Of a stretch of DNA of 64,000 bases, positions 24,701 to 36,153 are shown piece after piece. Positions within the stretch are counted from its first letter, which is position 1. Every line of letters starts with the position of its first letter. The stretch lies in the NCBI GenBank assembly GCA_033065855.1, contig JAVXUO010000146.1, positions 62,001 through 126,000 on the forward strand. The letters run 5' to 3'. The stretch is from Escallonia rubra. Taxonomy: Eukaryota > Streptophyta > Magnoliopsida > Escalloniales > Escalloniaceae. A model generated the notes under the pieces. That model was not told the DNA's origin, made no database searches, and saw nothing but the letters and a program-made list of their open reading frames with translations. The translations under genes and the position numbers were made by a program.

Positions 24701-25940
24701 AGAGAGTCAAGTATACTGAAAGACCACTGGGCAACCATCTTGCTCCAGACAAACCAAAAACTACAGAAACCCTAGATGGACAAGTGATTGATGGATTGGG
24801 TCTGTGGCCACACTGGCAATTTATGGTGTTGTTGCTTGAGTTGTGGTTAATGTCATATCCTTCCTGGCATAATTGTCCTTGTAGAATCTTGAAAACTTGT
24901 GTAAATTAGAATGTAAGCAAGGGGGAAGAACCAGCCACATTCTAGAAATAGGTAAAATCAATCCCCTCTGATGCTCCAAGTTTAGCATTTACCAAAATCC
25001 TTTGGTTTCCAAAAAAATAAGAGCATTTACCATAAAACATGAACATGAAAGTGGGGCAAAAGCATAGAAAAAGGAGTAGATAAAGTCTAAGGTTAGTTGC
25101 AAAAAGGCATCTCGAAAGGTCCTCGTCGAACAAACTTAGTTCGAAAGATTATGGATGATAAGCCATATAATCATACATGGGTATCGGTCGTTAACGTGGT
25201 ATCAGTATTTTGTAGAAAAATAAAGGGTAGAGATTATAGAAATCTAAGAACATTATGACAATCAGAACAAGTAAAGGAAGTGATTTGGCATAATCCTCAA
25301 GTTATACTCATTTCAATTGTCTTTTGGAAGCTATGATGAAAACATGATCATGTGCTGTGTCATTCTTGACACTCCTTTGGGCTTTCACAGGCAACAATCC
25401 ATCCACTGATACTGGAAACTGAAAAGGGAGACCTACTGATCAATGCAAGGTTCAGGCTGATAATGATGAGGCATGGCCCATGGGGTAACCATCACTGCCA
25501 TAGTTTTCCTTAGGGACACATTCCATCAACATACATGTTTGTGCAAATAAGCTTTTTTCATGACCTACATGCAAAGGAGTTGGGGTGGGGGCTTGGGGGT
25601 AGCGTAGTCCGGGGATATTGAATCATGGGCATAAATTGAGTGGGAGTTTGTTTTGCACAGGACTCATTATCAAAAGCTCATCTACAAGTCTTTTTTGTCC
25701 AAGAATCAAGGAATCAAATGATTCTTTTGTTTCTTAAGAGGTAGAACGAGATTCTGGATGTAAAATGTTCGTTTCAAGAGAAAAACTTCGTTATCATCCA
25801 CGTCAACAATGAGTAGGTGGGTGGTTTATTTCATTGCCGCTATCGCCCAACATTTCCCTTTACTCGATGAGCGACGACCAGACCGTGACGACTAAGCGGC
25901 CTGGTGGCTACAAGTTCCAATAGGCGCAAGTGAAAAAATC
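21751..25940. other. Spacer without supported gene
   Basis: Holds a CT microsatellite at 22221-22243 and a short GC-rich patch on the minus strand around 22260-22420. Reading minus, 23210-23280 contains a tRNA B-box-like TAGTTCAAATC but no clear SINE body. Open frames here are short and unrecognised. Confidence 0.45.
22221..22243 (+). repeat. (CT)n microsatellite
   Basis: Eleven CT units, uninterrupted. Confidence 0.95.
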
Positions 25941-25967
25941 GTGTGTGTGTGTGTGTGTGTGTGTGTG
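25941..25967 (+). repeat. (GT)n microsatellite
   Basis: Thirteen GT units, uninterrupted. Confidence 0.95.
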
Positions 25968-28404
25968 ACAATGAGATCCATTGATTCCGATCCTTCTCTA
26001 GCGCCCAACGTCGATCTCTAAGGCGGATAGGGGCCGTCCATCAATTCCTGCCGTCAACGGCAAACTCGTCGTTGTCGTCCTCCTTGTTGCCGTTATTAAC
26101 ATCTTATATGTCTGTCAAATCTGAAGCCAAATGGACGTCAATTCACATCCATGTATGGGTGCCTTTCTTTCCCGTAAGAAGAGGCAACATTAGCATTTTC
26201 CTCTCAGTGAACATATATCTCTGGAGAATTCCCATCTTCAAAATAACTCTAATCTCACTAGTTTCTTAAGATATCTAAAATTAATCAAATATAAAGATTA
26301 GAATCTCATGACCCATGCAACTCCTTTTCGTTCCCTCCTCAAACAGTGAGGATGGATTATCTAGAACTTTATGCATTAAACTAGAGCCTCTTGCCTCATA
26401 AAAGCTAACATTTACCTAACATTTGGGTCCAATTTCCCCACTATACAATTTGTTTGAAAAACAAATATATCCCTTCCTATAATCAGTGCATGATTAACAT
26501 CATCATAAGTTTTTTTATTTTTTTTATTTTTGGGTTGAAAATCTAGTAGTTTTAGGTTCCATCCTCGCACAATAAGTTAAAAGGCCGTTGATATGTCAGA
26601 TATGTAAAAGATAATTTGCATTTGTAGCGAGTTGTTGATTGTGCGCAATTTTGTTGAATACTTCCCGAAATTATCACATAATATGTTTAGTCATGTGATG
26701 TGGAACTCATGGCCTTCAACTTTCTTTTCTGTATGTTAAAAACTTTAAATTAAACATTAAATGCACTTATTCTAAAGGAAAAACTGGATGCGTTGCTATG
26801 CCATAATAAATAACTTCTTTTTGGCATAGAATCAAAAAGATAATTATGACCTTATATTCATTCTACATGCATTAGTTCATCATGGGTGATATTCCATCCA
26901 ATGGAAAATTTATATAAAGAGGTCATTTGGGTTTTAAAATTTACAATCTAAATGCTAACTTTTATTCCCGGTCGTTACCACCGCCCAACAAGGTACCAGC
27001 GCACAGCGGCAGTGACAACCGCAGCGCACGGGGATGAGGAGGAAGCGAGATGGGAATATGTTACCACCCCCCCCCCCCCAAAAAAAAAATTATCCTTCAA
27101 TCTAACTGGCAATTCGTTAGATCCCATTGGTAGTTAGTGAACTAATTTAAATTTAAGATTGATATAAGGACATATCGTTAATGAACTAATTTCGATTTAA
27201 GATTGATATAAGGACATATCTGTCGTTTTTGTTAGTGTCAGAAATTTTTTCCATAACATAACAACACATCCGATTTTCCCTACTCCAAAATGAATCAAAT
27301 CAGGAGTAAAAAGTAACAAAGTAAGGCTTTAGTGTGCCTATGTTGTGCTTAAAAGGCCAAAAAATCCTTGACCTTAATGTACAACAAAAATAAAAGGATC
27401 TTAGCACTTTCGGTTGGACCTACTCAAAAAGTATATATATGGCTTTGGCTGGTCATTCTCCTTGTCATACAGACATAAAACTACTTTCCAATGTTTCTAT
27501 ATTTCCACATCAAGTTAGATAGACCCGTGAGAACTCTTAGTCAAGGATTTATGTTTTATTCCAATGTTTGTCAGCATTGTTTTATGTAGCAAATGAATAT
27601 CTGGTTTATAAATCGATGGCCCTTATGGCTTAAGTTAAAATAAACATGAAGATTAGGACATAACAACATTTGGAATGGTCACGTAAACGATTGATTAACA
27701 TATAATGTGATGTTTACCAACCTCATGTTGTGTTTAGTTGAGTTCTGGTTGTGAGCATTCACAAGAGATAATGATTCTTTTAATGTGCAACGTGTCCGGT
27801 GTAACAGATTTAGTGACAATCTTTAGTCGTTAAAATGTATATAACGACATTTTTCTATCCAAGCCGGAGCGTTGTACAACAGAAGATTTTAGTTCATTCA
27901 CAAGAATGAAATCTTTAGAAGTGTCTTGCCTAAAAACAATTTTTTCTTCATTCATTTTTTTTTTCCTTTCCGTTTTTACTTGCATTGTGAAGTTCATAAG
28001 TTTATACAATATCTAAGTTTCGTCTTGCATCAATTCCTAATTTCTTTACCAAGTTTGTTTTTATTCAAGTGCAAAAAGTTTAAAAAAGTGGATTACTCTT
28101 GGGCCTTACAATGAAATCAAGGAATTAGACCAATAAAATTTTGAAAATTTTGCAAACAATGTGGCATGGTACACTTTCACTAGTAGGTTGCGCTAACTCC
28201 ACCAATTTGTCACGTCTATGCCTTTTCTAATATTGTAGACCAAACTAGGTTACGCGACCTCGAGAGCTAAATGAATCAAGCTTGAACACATTTCGAAATG
28301 TTTTACCTCTTTAGGTAGGCTCATAAACAAGTAACTATATCAGACAGCCTAATTTCAATTGGAACAATCAATGTAGGCCAAGACATGAATTCAACCGTAA
28401 GAAA
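25968..28404. other. Spacer with C13 run and small tandem repeat; no gene
   Basis: A C13 run at 27067-27079 is followed by A9. Two near-identical 44-bp units (27133-27176 and 27177-27220, each ending AAGATTGATATAAGGACATA then TC) lie in tandem. No recognisable coding sequence. Confidence 0.5.
27133..27220. repeat. 44-bp tandem duplication
   Basis: The units begin GTTAGTGAACTAATTT and GTTAATGAACTAATTT and share their last 25 bases exactly. Confidence 0.85.
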
Positions 28405-28612
28405 TTGGCCTGGTGGTCAAGGTGGTTTACTCCCTTCCTTGACTTTTTGGGTTCAAACCTTGGAGACAGCGCCGAGGAAAAATATTTCTCTGAATATACT
28501 AGGTTGATGTAGAAGGTTCGCCCTTAAGATTGCCTGCAAAGGATATTTAGTCTCGATTGATACAAGAGTTGGCCCGATAAAACCCTTTACCGTGCTAACC
28601 AAAAAAAGAAAA
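28405..28612 (+). mobile_element. Probable tRNA-derived SINE
   Basis: Near the left end is an A-box-like GGCCTGGTGGTCAAGGTGG, then about 30 bases later a B-box-like GGGTTCAAACC (28449-28459): the arrangement of an internal RNA polymerase III promoter. About 150 bases of unrelated body follow, then an A-rich tail (28601-28612). It does not fold as a full tRNA. No target duplication was found, so the boundaries are uncertain. Confidence 0.6.
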
Positions 28613-28855
28613 CATATGACTTGAGGTTGGTGGGTTGAAGTTAGCTGGTAGCCCAAAATTTTTCTTCTTTAAATTAGGACTATATGAGGTAAAGTTATCA
28701 TTCAAATGATGAAATGAACCACTAATATCATCCATCCACCAAAAGTTGAAGATTGTAAGGAGTAGCTGACTTGCCTAGTCATAACAGCAGCTCCATAGAT
28801 CTCCAATGCTTCCCTTAGCAAGTTAGCATATAATGAGGGGGAGTTTGATTGTGAA

Positions 28856-28985
28856 ATTTAATCCACAAATCGAACTGAACTGAACCGGCCGGGGCTAGTT
28901 GAGAAACTTGAACAGAACTGTTCAATTGCTTGACGGCCGGTTTAATTTGCTCGGTTTGGACGGTCAGTATCGTTTTTGATACACA
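28856..28985. mobile_element. Fragment of hAT-like CGGTTCGG-rich element
   Basis: AACTGAACTGAACCGGCC and GGTTTAATTTGCTCGGTTTG stretches resemble the subterminal parts of the hAT-type elements at 19762, 49724 and 51886. Too short to define ends. Confidence 0.4.
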
Positions 28986-29692
28986 CATCTAGAAATAAGA
29001 GAAGGAACACGCAAACACGCACACATGGTGGATCTAACAGTTGAACCAAGTCCAAGCCACACCCAGATGATGAAACTCATGCTAACTGCATCTTTGAAGT
29101 CATCACCATATTGCGTGCAATGCATGTCAGAGTAGCCTTCATCTTTTCCCCAAAGCAAATCTTTTCAGGAGAAACGTTACTATAATAATAATAATAATAG
29201 AAAGAAAAAGCCAAAACCGGCATAAAGACAACTCGGGCCTTAACTTATGAACCCAAAAACAGCCCAACAAAGCAACAATTTCTGCATAGCAGAACTCATT
29301 TCCTACCTGTTGCGTCTCAGCAAAACGAAGTCACAGAATGCACGACCCAACAATTTTTACTGGTTAGAGCGTATGAATAAAGCCACCACTCAACATAAAT
29401 CTGTCAAATATGCACACCAGTTGCTAATAATGAGTAATGTAACGGTCAGCATCCAAGCTTTATACACACTAAAGACGCCACCCTGTTTTAGCTTTTTGTA
29501 ACTACCAAATCTGCAGCGTACAAGAACGTCAGCAATTTCAGCAGCTCGAAAGGGGTTGCAGAACAGGGGTTGAGGGAAACGTAATAAGCGTCGCCAAAAA
29601 AGGCTTCTTTCTAGTTGGGTTTCTGTTTCTTGCAAGGCAATATTAGCCACCCTTCCCACCCTTTTCATCCACTCAAATCATTCAGTTTACTA

Positions 29693-29702
29693 CTTATAAA
29701 TA
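29693..29702 (+). promoter_or_regulatory. TATA box of DMP gene
   Basis: TTATAAATAC about 60 bases before the DMP start codon gives a short leader of about 30 bases. Good match by motif and distance. Confidence 0.6.
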
Positions 29703-29759
29703 CAGCAATTCAACAATGAAGAGACCTGACAATCCCAGAAAGTAAGAGCAACTCGAGCC

Positions 29760-30395
29760 ATGGATATCAGGGTGGAAACTGAGGCGTCTCAAAATCTTCG
29801 CGAAGAAGAGGTCCCTCTCCTAGTAGATTCGCTTCTACCTAAAGCAGTAGAAAAAACAGTCATACAACAAGCAATCAGCCAGACATTCCAAAGCACAGCA
29901 CATTTAGCCAATCTTTTACCTACTGGATCGGTTCTTACATTCCAACTTTTATCTCCCATTTTCACGAGCCAAGGCGACTGTGATGCAGTTGGCCAGTACT
30001 TGACTGCAGGGCTTATAGCTCTCTGCGGGCTGTCGTGTTTTCTACTGAGTTTCACTGATAGCTTCAAGGACCAGATGGGTAACGTATGTTATGGGTTTGC
30101 CACATTCCGAGGCTTGTGGGTCATCGATGGGTCGGTGACTCTGGCACCCCAAGTTGCAGCAAAGTACCGGCTAAAGTTCATAGACTTTATGCATGCCCTC
30201 ATGTCAATATTTGTTTTTGCAGCTGTTGCACTGTTTGATGAAAACGTTGTGAATTGCTTCTACCCAACGCCATCAGACAAGGCCAAAGAGCTACTCACTA
30301 CACTACCAATTGGAATTGGAGTCATTTGCAGCATGTTGTTTGTCACATTCCCTACCAAGCGTCACGGAATTGGCTTTCCCCTTACTGCCAATTAA
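29760..30395 (+). CDS. DMP family (DUF679) membrane protein
   Basis: Intronless, 211 residues, about the usual DMP length. The N-terminus is acidic and variable. The conserved core starts at STAHLANLLPTGSVLTFQLL (about 46-65) and continues through ALCGLSCFLLSFTDSFKD, FRGLWVIDGS, KFIDFMHALMSIFVFAAVALFD and the C-terminal TFPTKRHGIGFP. Four membrane segments are expected (about 53-70, 83-103, 143-163, 180-199), with both ends cytosolic. DMPs sit in ER, vacuolar or plasma membranes; members act in membrane remodelling during senescence, and DMP8/9 act in sperm-egg fusion. Position next to the PPR and TPT genes points to the orthologue of At5g46090 (DMP6, recalled), not the gamete-specific branch, but this is not proven. 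The start was chosen as the first Met, just downstream of a TATA box. Confidence 0.93.
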   Translation: MDIRVETEASQNLREEEVPLLVDSLLPKAVEKTVIQQAISQTFQSTAHLANLLPTGSVLTFQLLSPIFTSQGDCDAVGQYLTAGLIALCGLSCFLLSFTDSFKDQMGNVCYGFATFRGLWVIDGSVTLAPQVAAKYRLKFIDFMHALMSIFVFAAVALFDENVVNCFYPTPSDKAKELLTTLPIGIGVICSMLFVTFPTKRHGIGFPLTAN

Positions 30396-31191
30396 CAACC
30401 CCCTCCTTTGACTTGATTAAAGTATAGATCTAATCATCTGTCAAAAAATTTGCTTTGTAAATGTTGGTTCAAGTGTATCTTATTGTCAAGACTCAAAAGC
30501 GCTATAGTTCACTGGGGAAGACCGCAGGATTAGCTGAGTCCTTCAAAAAATACTTAGGCCAAAAGAAACAACAACAAGATTTCCACAATACACTTAAGAG
30601 AGAAAAATATAAAGAAGTAATGCCCAAGAATACAAACTTATATTTTCTTTTTCCTTTGTATTATTATCACTAATGATATCTACATTTCTAATAGCGTCAT
30701 GCTGCTATTTTGTTTGATACAATACAACAACGCAAAACCCTAAAGCCCTACTTATGCATTTCATTTCAGTACTTCTACATGTATCTTTTGGAACGTTTCA
30801 CATAATATAGCATCATCCCCTACCTACCCCAACATTCTAGGGTCCCTACCGATTCAATGTCAAAGCATCCTCTTTTTTTTGTTAAAGGAATTTTGTAAGT
30901 AAATCGCAATTCCTAGGAGTCCTATGCTAACATACTCTCTCTAGCATGGAGTGCAAACTCAATTCCTAAATAACTTCTGCTGCAGTTCTTCCTCTATCCT
31001 TGGAATATTCTGCAATTCATTTCTCTCTGGAAGTAATGCGGGAGCTGCAAAAGAGACTTTCATAGCATTGGGTGGCAAACTTTCCCTTTGACAATGCCCA
31101 ACAGCATATGCGGGTTCTGCTGTCAAGCGAATAAGAACACTACAAATAAAAGTAATCAGTAGATTCTACGTGATGATTGCAAAACACTTAC

Positions 31192-31423
31192 CATTTATCT
31201 TCAGTAACTTGCCACCTTCTGTGTTTCTCTGGTCTTCCAAACACTGAACATATACACATTTAGGGAATGTTTCAGAATTCCAACCACTTTGTGCCACTCT
31301 ACTACAGCTTTGTGATCCACAATGGCTTTCCTTGCAGAAGATGCTGCGTACGCCCAGTAGCTGTAAGGCACTTGCCAGGCCAAGAAATAAACAACTCCAG
31401 CTGGAGTTTCATCAATAGCATGC
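31192..31423 (-). other. Candidate spliced exon of unknown transcript
   Basis: On the minus strand, a pyrimidine-leading acceptor ending CTTTTAG precedes 232 bases that end at a strong donor (AATG followed by GTAAGT). The segment is open in one frame (residues such as AIDETPAGVVYFLAWQ) to a stop about 9 codons before the donor. It could be a 3' UTR exon of the PPR gene upstream or part of a separate non-coding RNA. The peptide is not recognised. Confidence 0.3.
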
Positions 31424-32698
31424 CTAAAAGTAATAGAGGTTGAACAAAACCAATCCAGATAGAACCAACAATATTGCTGTAGACACAGAAGCATCAACTG
31501 AACTACTTGTATCCTGACTTGAGGTCCTAATGAGCGCCAATTGACACTTGATACGAATGACCTTTCTCCGTTGCTACCTCACATAAGGTCTGGCAGTCTC
31601 CCTCAAGTTCAGGACTTTTCTCCACGTCCAAGATGCAGCCCTTTCCTTGAAGCATGTCCTCATGGCACCACTTAACCCAATAGGTGCCCTTTTCAAAATT
31701 ATTCTATAGTGGCCAAAGCCCCCTTATCCTTGCTTGGGTGTAACTTGCTGCTTAACTTTCTTTTGGTGTATTAAAATACCTGACCAACTGACTTGGATGT
31801 TAAACAAAGCCTTAGCCCACCGTACCAGCTTGAAGGACAGCCATAAATACCGATTATTAAGGTCCATCCTACATCACCTTACTCAATATCTCAGTGGGGC
31901 TACCATGTAATCTTTCGTCCAACCAACCGGGACAGAGTGCGACCTCTAAGCACCCTTTGGTTCTCACTCAACTCTTAGGGGTTCATATCATAAGGTAATG
32001 GAGCAGAAGACCACGTGCCCAATGCTGACAATCACCTACCATGTGAATCAACTTATTCACTCATTTGAGGCGTTCTCTGTGCCTTGAGGCAGTTTACTGA
32101 TAGCAGTAGGATAGATACAGTTACATTTAATCCGCGCTTATACTATGTGGATAAGGACTAGTCAAGGTATGGGCATGTCTCTGTCTTCTAGAGTACAAAA
32201 GCCCAGAAATTTATTCTTTTCAAGACATTAGGAACTAACCTTAGCATGCAGCTAAAGAAGTTAAGGGTACACCAAGGTACCAAACAGGAATCCCATGACC
32301 AGAGAGCTAAAATAATGCTGGTTTCAAATTGATAACGCATCAGCATCACCAAACCACCCATGACCAGAGAGCTAAAATAATGCTGGTTTGACAAAAACGA
32401 GAAATTGATTATCAGCATCAGCCACTACAAAAAAGATCAGCATATACTACTTGTCCTTTCTTTCCCCAAAAAGAAAGAGCCAAAGCAGAATTCTATGGCA
32501 GTAGGAAAATGGTTATCAGATCACCCGAGTATAGTGAAGAAAATAAATGAGCAAGGCACTAACAGAGGGTACCTCTTGCAGTTGCCATTGGTTACCTGAA
32601 AGGAATTTGGCATTTCTTACAGGCATGATATCTGCTAGTTTTTTATCTGTAGAAGTTGTCCCAGCGTAGAGATGCTATTAACATGATCAATGTGCTTG

Positions 32699-32880
32699 GA
32701 TGTAGCATCCTGAGGGGCTCCAAAGTTTATGGGAGGTAAGAGTGTAAGACTGGCTTCAACTTCTTTGTGGATGCCAAGTTACATATTCTTGATGTGCCAT
32801 CCTGAGGAGCTCCAAAGTTTATAGGAGGTAAAAATTGGCTTCAATCTCTTGGTTATGCCAAGTTACCCGTTCTGCCAGTT
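32699..32880. repeat. Imperfect tandem duplication, unit about 95 bp
   Basis: Two units share CCTGAGG-GCTCCAAAGTTTAT, then GGAGGTAA, GGCTTCAA and GCCAAGTTAC in the same order, with small indels. Confidence 0.75.
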
Positions 32881-33901
32881 GGGGCTCAGAAATTCTTGGA
32901 CCATGGGTTCTGCAGATCTCAATGAAACCAACAAGAGAAATAAAATTGAACAAGATATTAAAAATAAAAACATGCCATGAACAATACGGCAGGTAAAATA
33001 ATGAAACAGCATAGCCTAACTGAGGAAGAGAAGCGAGTTGTGACTCATGCATTGATTCGTAGCCATGAATATGTCAGAGGAGATGGAATGTATTCGTCCT
33101 AGTAACGTGCAATGATTTCCAAAATTGTCTTTGACAATTAGGCTTTCACAACAACAAGGCTTTGCTTGCCACCAATATTACAGTCAATTGCACGCAATAC
33201 TCCAGGCTCATTTATTAGGAGTATACAGCTCATTTAAGAAACAATTTCAACAAAAACATTGGCCAGAAAAAAAAGAGTAAAAAATGAGTGCTATAGATTT
33301 CACAGTGCAACAAAGATTGCAGCCAACCATAAAGCGGTTCTACTCCCTGGAAAACAATGCCGTTGTTGTCATCATCTATGCCTCGATCCCAAACCAGTGG
33401 GTGTAGGCTACATAAATTATTTTCTTCCATTCTTCCCTTTCCAACCAGATGTTCTCTGGCAAGTCCCAGGCACTAAAATTTTCTCACTACTCCCTGTGCT
33501 GTTCGTGGTTGACCCCTACCTTGTCTTACACCCATCAATTTGGCACAAATCACTTTTTCATAGTGGGGGATCTAAACCCCTACATATATGGCCAACCCAT
33601 CGCTACTTCTCTCATTTTTCCATCAGTTACCACACACACCTTCTTGCAGGTATCCTCATTTAAATTGTATCCCTCCTTGTGTGGACAATCATCCACCTAT
33701 GCGTACACAATTCAGTCACAGTAGCTCATGCGTATGATGTTTCTTCCTGGAAAACATGAAGCAAAAAGAATTCCACACTAAGTCCATTGAATAATCTACA
33801 ACAATGAATTCCAGTGTGTACACCTGTAGATAATGCGCAGCAATGTGAAAAAAAGCTGCACGGAAACTAGCAAGTCGAATGATAAAGCTTTTTCAGTTAT
33901 T

Positions 33902-35338
33902 TTACTTCCCAGCCTGAAGTATCTTATCCATCAGTTCAACTTGTACCACTTCAGAGGCTTCCTGCACCTTCTTTCTACCTCCAAATCCACCCACCATGGA
34001 TTCCCATGTACCCTCATTAGGAATACATCCATCAATCACCATCTCATCAACAATACGTGCAGCTTTTTGCAGGTCTCCTTTCTTGCAGAAACGGTTAACG
34101 AGACAATCAAAAGTTTCTGCTGTAACAGAAATCCCCCTAGTGCGCATGCTTAGATACAATTGAAAAGCACGATTTGTGTCACTATCACAAAGGCCTTGAA
34201 CCACTGTATTGTGGATCCTGACATGAAGACTCCATGTTACTCGATTTGGTGAAATTCCCCCAAGAACCATCTCATCGAGGAAGTTTGCAGCTTCCTGGAA
34301 CTTGTGAGCATCACAATACCCATTTATTATCTTCCAGTACAAGCCTGCATCAGGTTTTAAGCCCCGTAGTTTCATCCTATCAAAAATCTCCAAAGCTTCT
34401 CGAAGCATTCCTTCTTTGCAGAGCCCATGGATTAAGGTACTGTAAATTATCATGTTGGGCTCATGGCGTTTGCGAACCATAATCTCAAACAGCTCCATGG
34501 CTTGAGAAACAAGCCCACCCTTGCAGAGGCCATCCATAAGAGAACCGTAGGTATAGACATTTGCCTCAATACCTTTGCTTGTCATCTCTTCAAGCAACCC
34601 CAAAGCTTCGTCAAAATTATTTGACTGGCATAAGCCATGAATCAAACTAGTGTAGGTAACAACACTGGGTGAACAACCTTTCGTATCCATTTCTCTGAAA
34701 AGCTCCTTCGCTTCATTGATCTTTCCCGTTCTACAAAACCCATTAACTAAAGTGCCATATGTGTATGAATCCGGGGTACAACCACGGTTGGGCATCTCAT
34801 GAAAAATTCGAAGAGCTGCATCCAGTGTTCCAACATTCTTGCAAAGGGCTTTGATCAAAACGTTAAGGGAAGTAACACTCGGCGGAATACCAATTTCCCT
34901 CATATACCTGTAAAACCTTAGAGCTACCTTTAACTGGTTTTCACTAACAAGAATGGCAAAGACTGTGATGTAAGATTTTGGGGTGGGTTCACATGCATAT
35001 TCCTTCATCACTTGAAATACCCGAATCACATCATTTGACTTATGAACCCGCCCATAGGCTCGGATAATCAAGAGAAATATGTCTTCAGTGATCTCACACT
35101 TCTCCTCCTTCATTTTATTGAGAAGATCCTCTGCTGATTTGAACTGGTTAGCGGATAGTAATCTAGAGATCATGAGACCAAAGGTATTATGATCATGCCG
35201 AAAGCCATCAGCATGTTCTGCTGCTGCGGCATCAAAGATAAAAACAGCTTTCTTGATGTCTTTTTCTGCTTGAATCAGTTGCTTAACTAGTGATGCTGTG
35301 ATTTTTTTCGGCCATTTAATCATTGTCTTGCTTCCCAT
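33902..35338 (-). CDS. P-type pentatricopeptide repeat protein (At5g46100-like)
   Basis: Intronless. I chose the internal start at 35338 (MGSKTMIKWPKKITASLVKQ, 478 residues), because the Arabidopsis protein At5g46100 begins almost identically (recalled). An upstream in-frame ATG at 35386 would add 16 residues. The body is about eleven 35-residue PPR motifs such as VTYTSLIHGLCQSNNFDEAL, YTYGSLMDGLCKGGLVSQAM and IIYSTLIHGLCKEGMLREAL. There is no E, DYW or SMR domain, so this is a plain P-class protein, expected to bind organellar or other RNA. The N-terminus KTMIKWPKK is basic but not an obvious transit peptide, so location is uncertain. Molecular target unknown. Confidence 0.93.
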   Translation of the reverse strand: MGSKTMIKWPKKITASLVKQLIQAEKDIKKAVFIFDAAAAEHADGFRHDHNTFGLMISRLLSANQFKSAEDLLNKMKEEKCEITEDIFLLIIRAYGRVHKSNDVIRVFQVMKEYACEPTPKSYITVFAILVSENQLKVALRFYRYMREIGIPPSVTSLNVLIKALCKNVGTLDAALRIFHEMPNRGCTPDSYTYGTLVNGFCRTGKINEAKELFREMDTKGCSPSVVTYTSLIHGLCQSNNFDEALGLLEEMTSKGIEANVYTYGSLMDGLCKGGLVSQAMELFEIMVRKRHEPNMIIYSTLIHGLCKEGMLREALEIFDRMKLRGLKPDAGLYWKIINGYCDAHKFQEAANFLDEMVLGGISPNRVTWSLHVRIHNTVVQGLCDSDTNRAFQLYLSMRTRGISVTAETFDCLVNRFCKKGDLQKAARIVDEMVIDGCIPNEGTWESMVGGFGGRKKVQEASEVVQVELMDKILQAGK

Positions 35339-36153
35339 TGCCGCAATCATCTTTGTCCAAGGCTCAATTTTACTAATACATAACAAGTTTTCAAGCTATG
35401 CTAACAATCAGATGAGTGATCTTATCAGCCAATTTCCTGCAGTTAATGCAAGGGAATAATCTTAAAGCACGAGCCATTGGACCAAATTCTCACTGATGAT
35501 GGTGTCCATCACATTGTTTATGTTGAACCATCATTATGGCTTCAAAAGTTTTGAACTTCAATAAGTTGAAGAAAAAGAAGGGAAATAACCAAAATATGTA
35601 AAACGCTCAAAGGTCGAGCACAATTTTACCAAAGGTAGGTTATCAGTTGAATAAAACTATTATGGGAAATGTGCTATCACGACATTCAGCATGTTTACCT
35701 ATACAAGGCAAAAACATTATATAAACCATAAATTTCATCAAACACTTGAGAGCATTTTAAATCATCTAAAACACTCTTACATTCATGCATGTGCGTGTGT
35801 GAAGCTGAGTGTATAATGGAGACTTAGAGCTCAAGCCAGCAGAGTTTAGGACGTACTTAGTGGTATATTACTCTCAGTCCTATCAAAAAACCAAAGCAAA
35901 GTTGGTCAGAAGTATATCACCCTGAAGAGCGAGGTCAGGCCACTTGGGACAAGCCAATGGACATCGTTTTGGTGGTTCATTCAGTGGTGCTGACTAAATC
36001 CTGGCTCTAAGGTCAACAGCCAAATACACACGAAAGGCGTAGAACGAGGACACTAAGCACAGATCAACTTTGCGTACTTTTGTGCAAATAAATACTCCAA
36101 GATTCTCATCGAACGCTGGACCTAATTAGTCCCCAATTGACTTTTTGTGATCT
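35339..36153. other. Upstream region of PPR gene
   Basis: On the minus strand a consensus acceptor (TTAACTGCAG, near 35437-35446) lies just upstream of the PPR leader, suggesting a 5' UTR intron. No other feature is seen. Confidence 0.35.

Larger units (their letters stand above)
30396..33901. other. DMP-PPR spacer; possible transcribed non-coding segments
   Basis: Contains a possible spliced minus-strand exon (31192-31423, separate entry), a 31-base direct repeat near 32293 and 32359 (GAGAGCTAAAATAATGCTGG inside), and an imperfect tandem duplication of about 95 bp at about 32699-32880 (CCTGAGGrGCTCCAAAGTTT). Nothing matches a known protein. Confidence 0.4.

Noticed and set aside
30461..30673. 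70-codon frame just after the DMP stop
   Set aside because: Likely DMP 3' UTR; Lys/Gln-rich low-complexity translation without homologue.
33259..33724. Overlapping open frames downstream of the PPR stop codon
   Set aside because: No family resemblance and inconsistent frames; more likely UTR or spacer.
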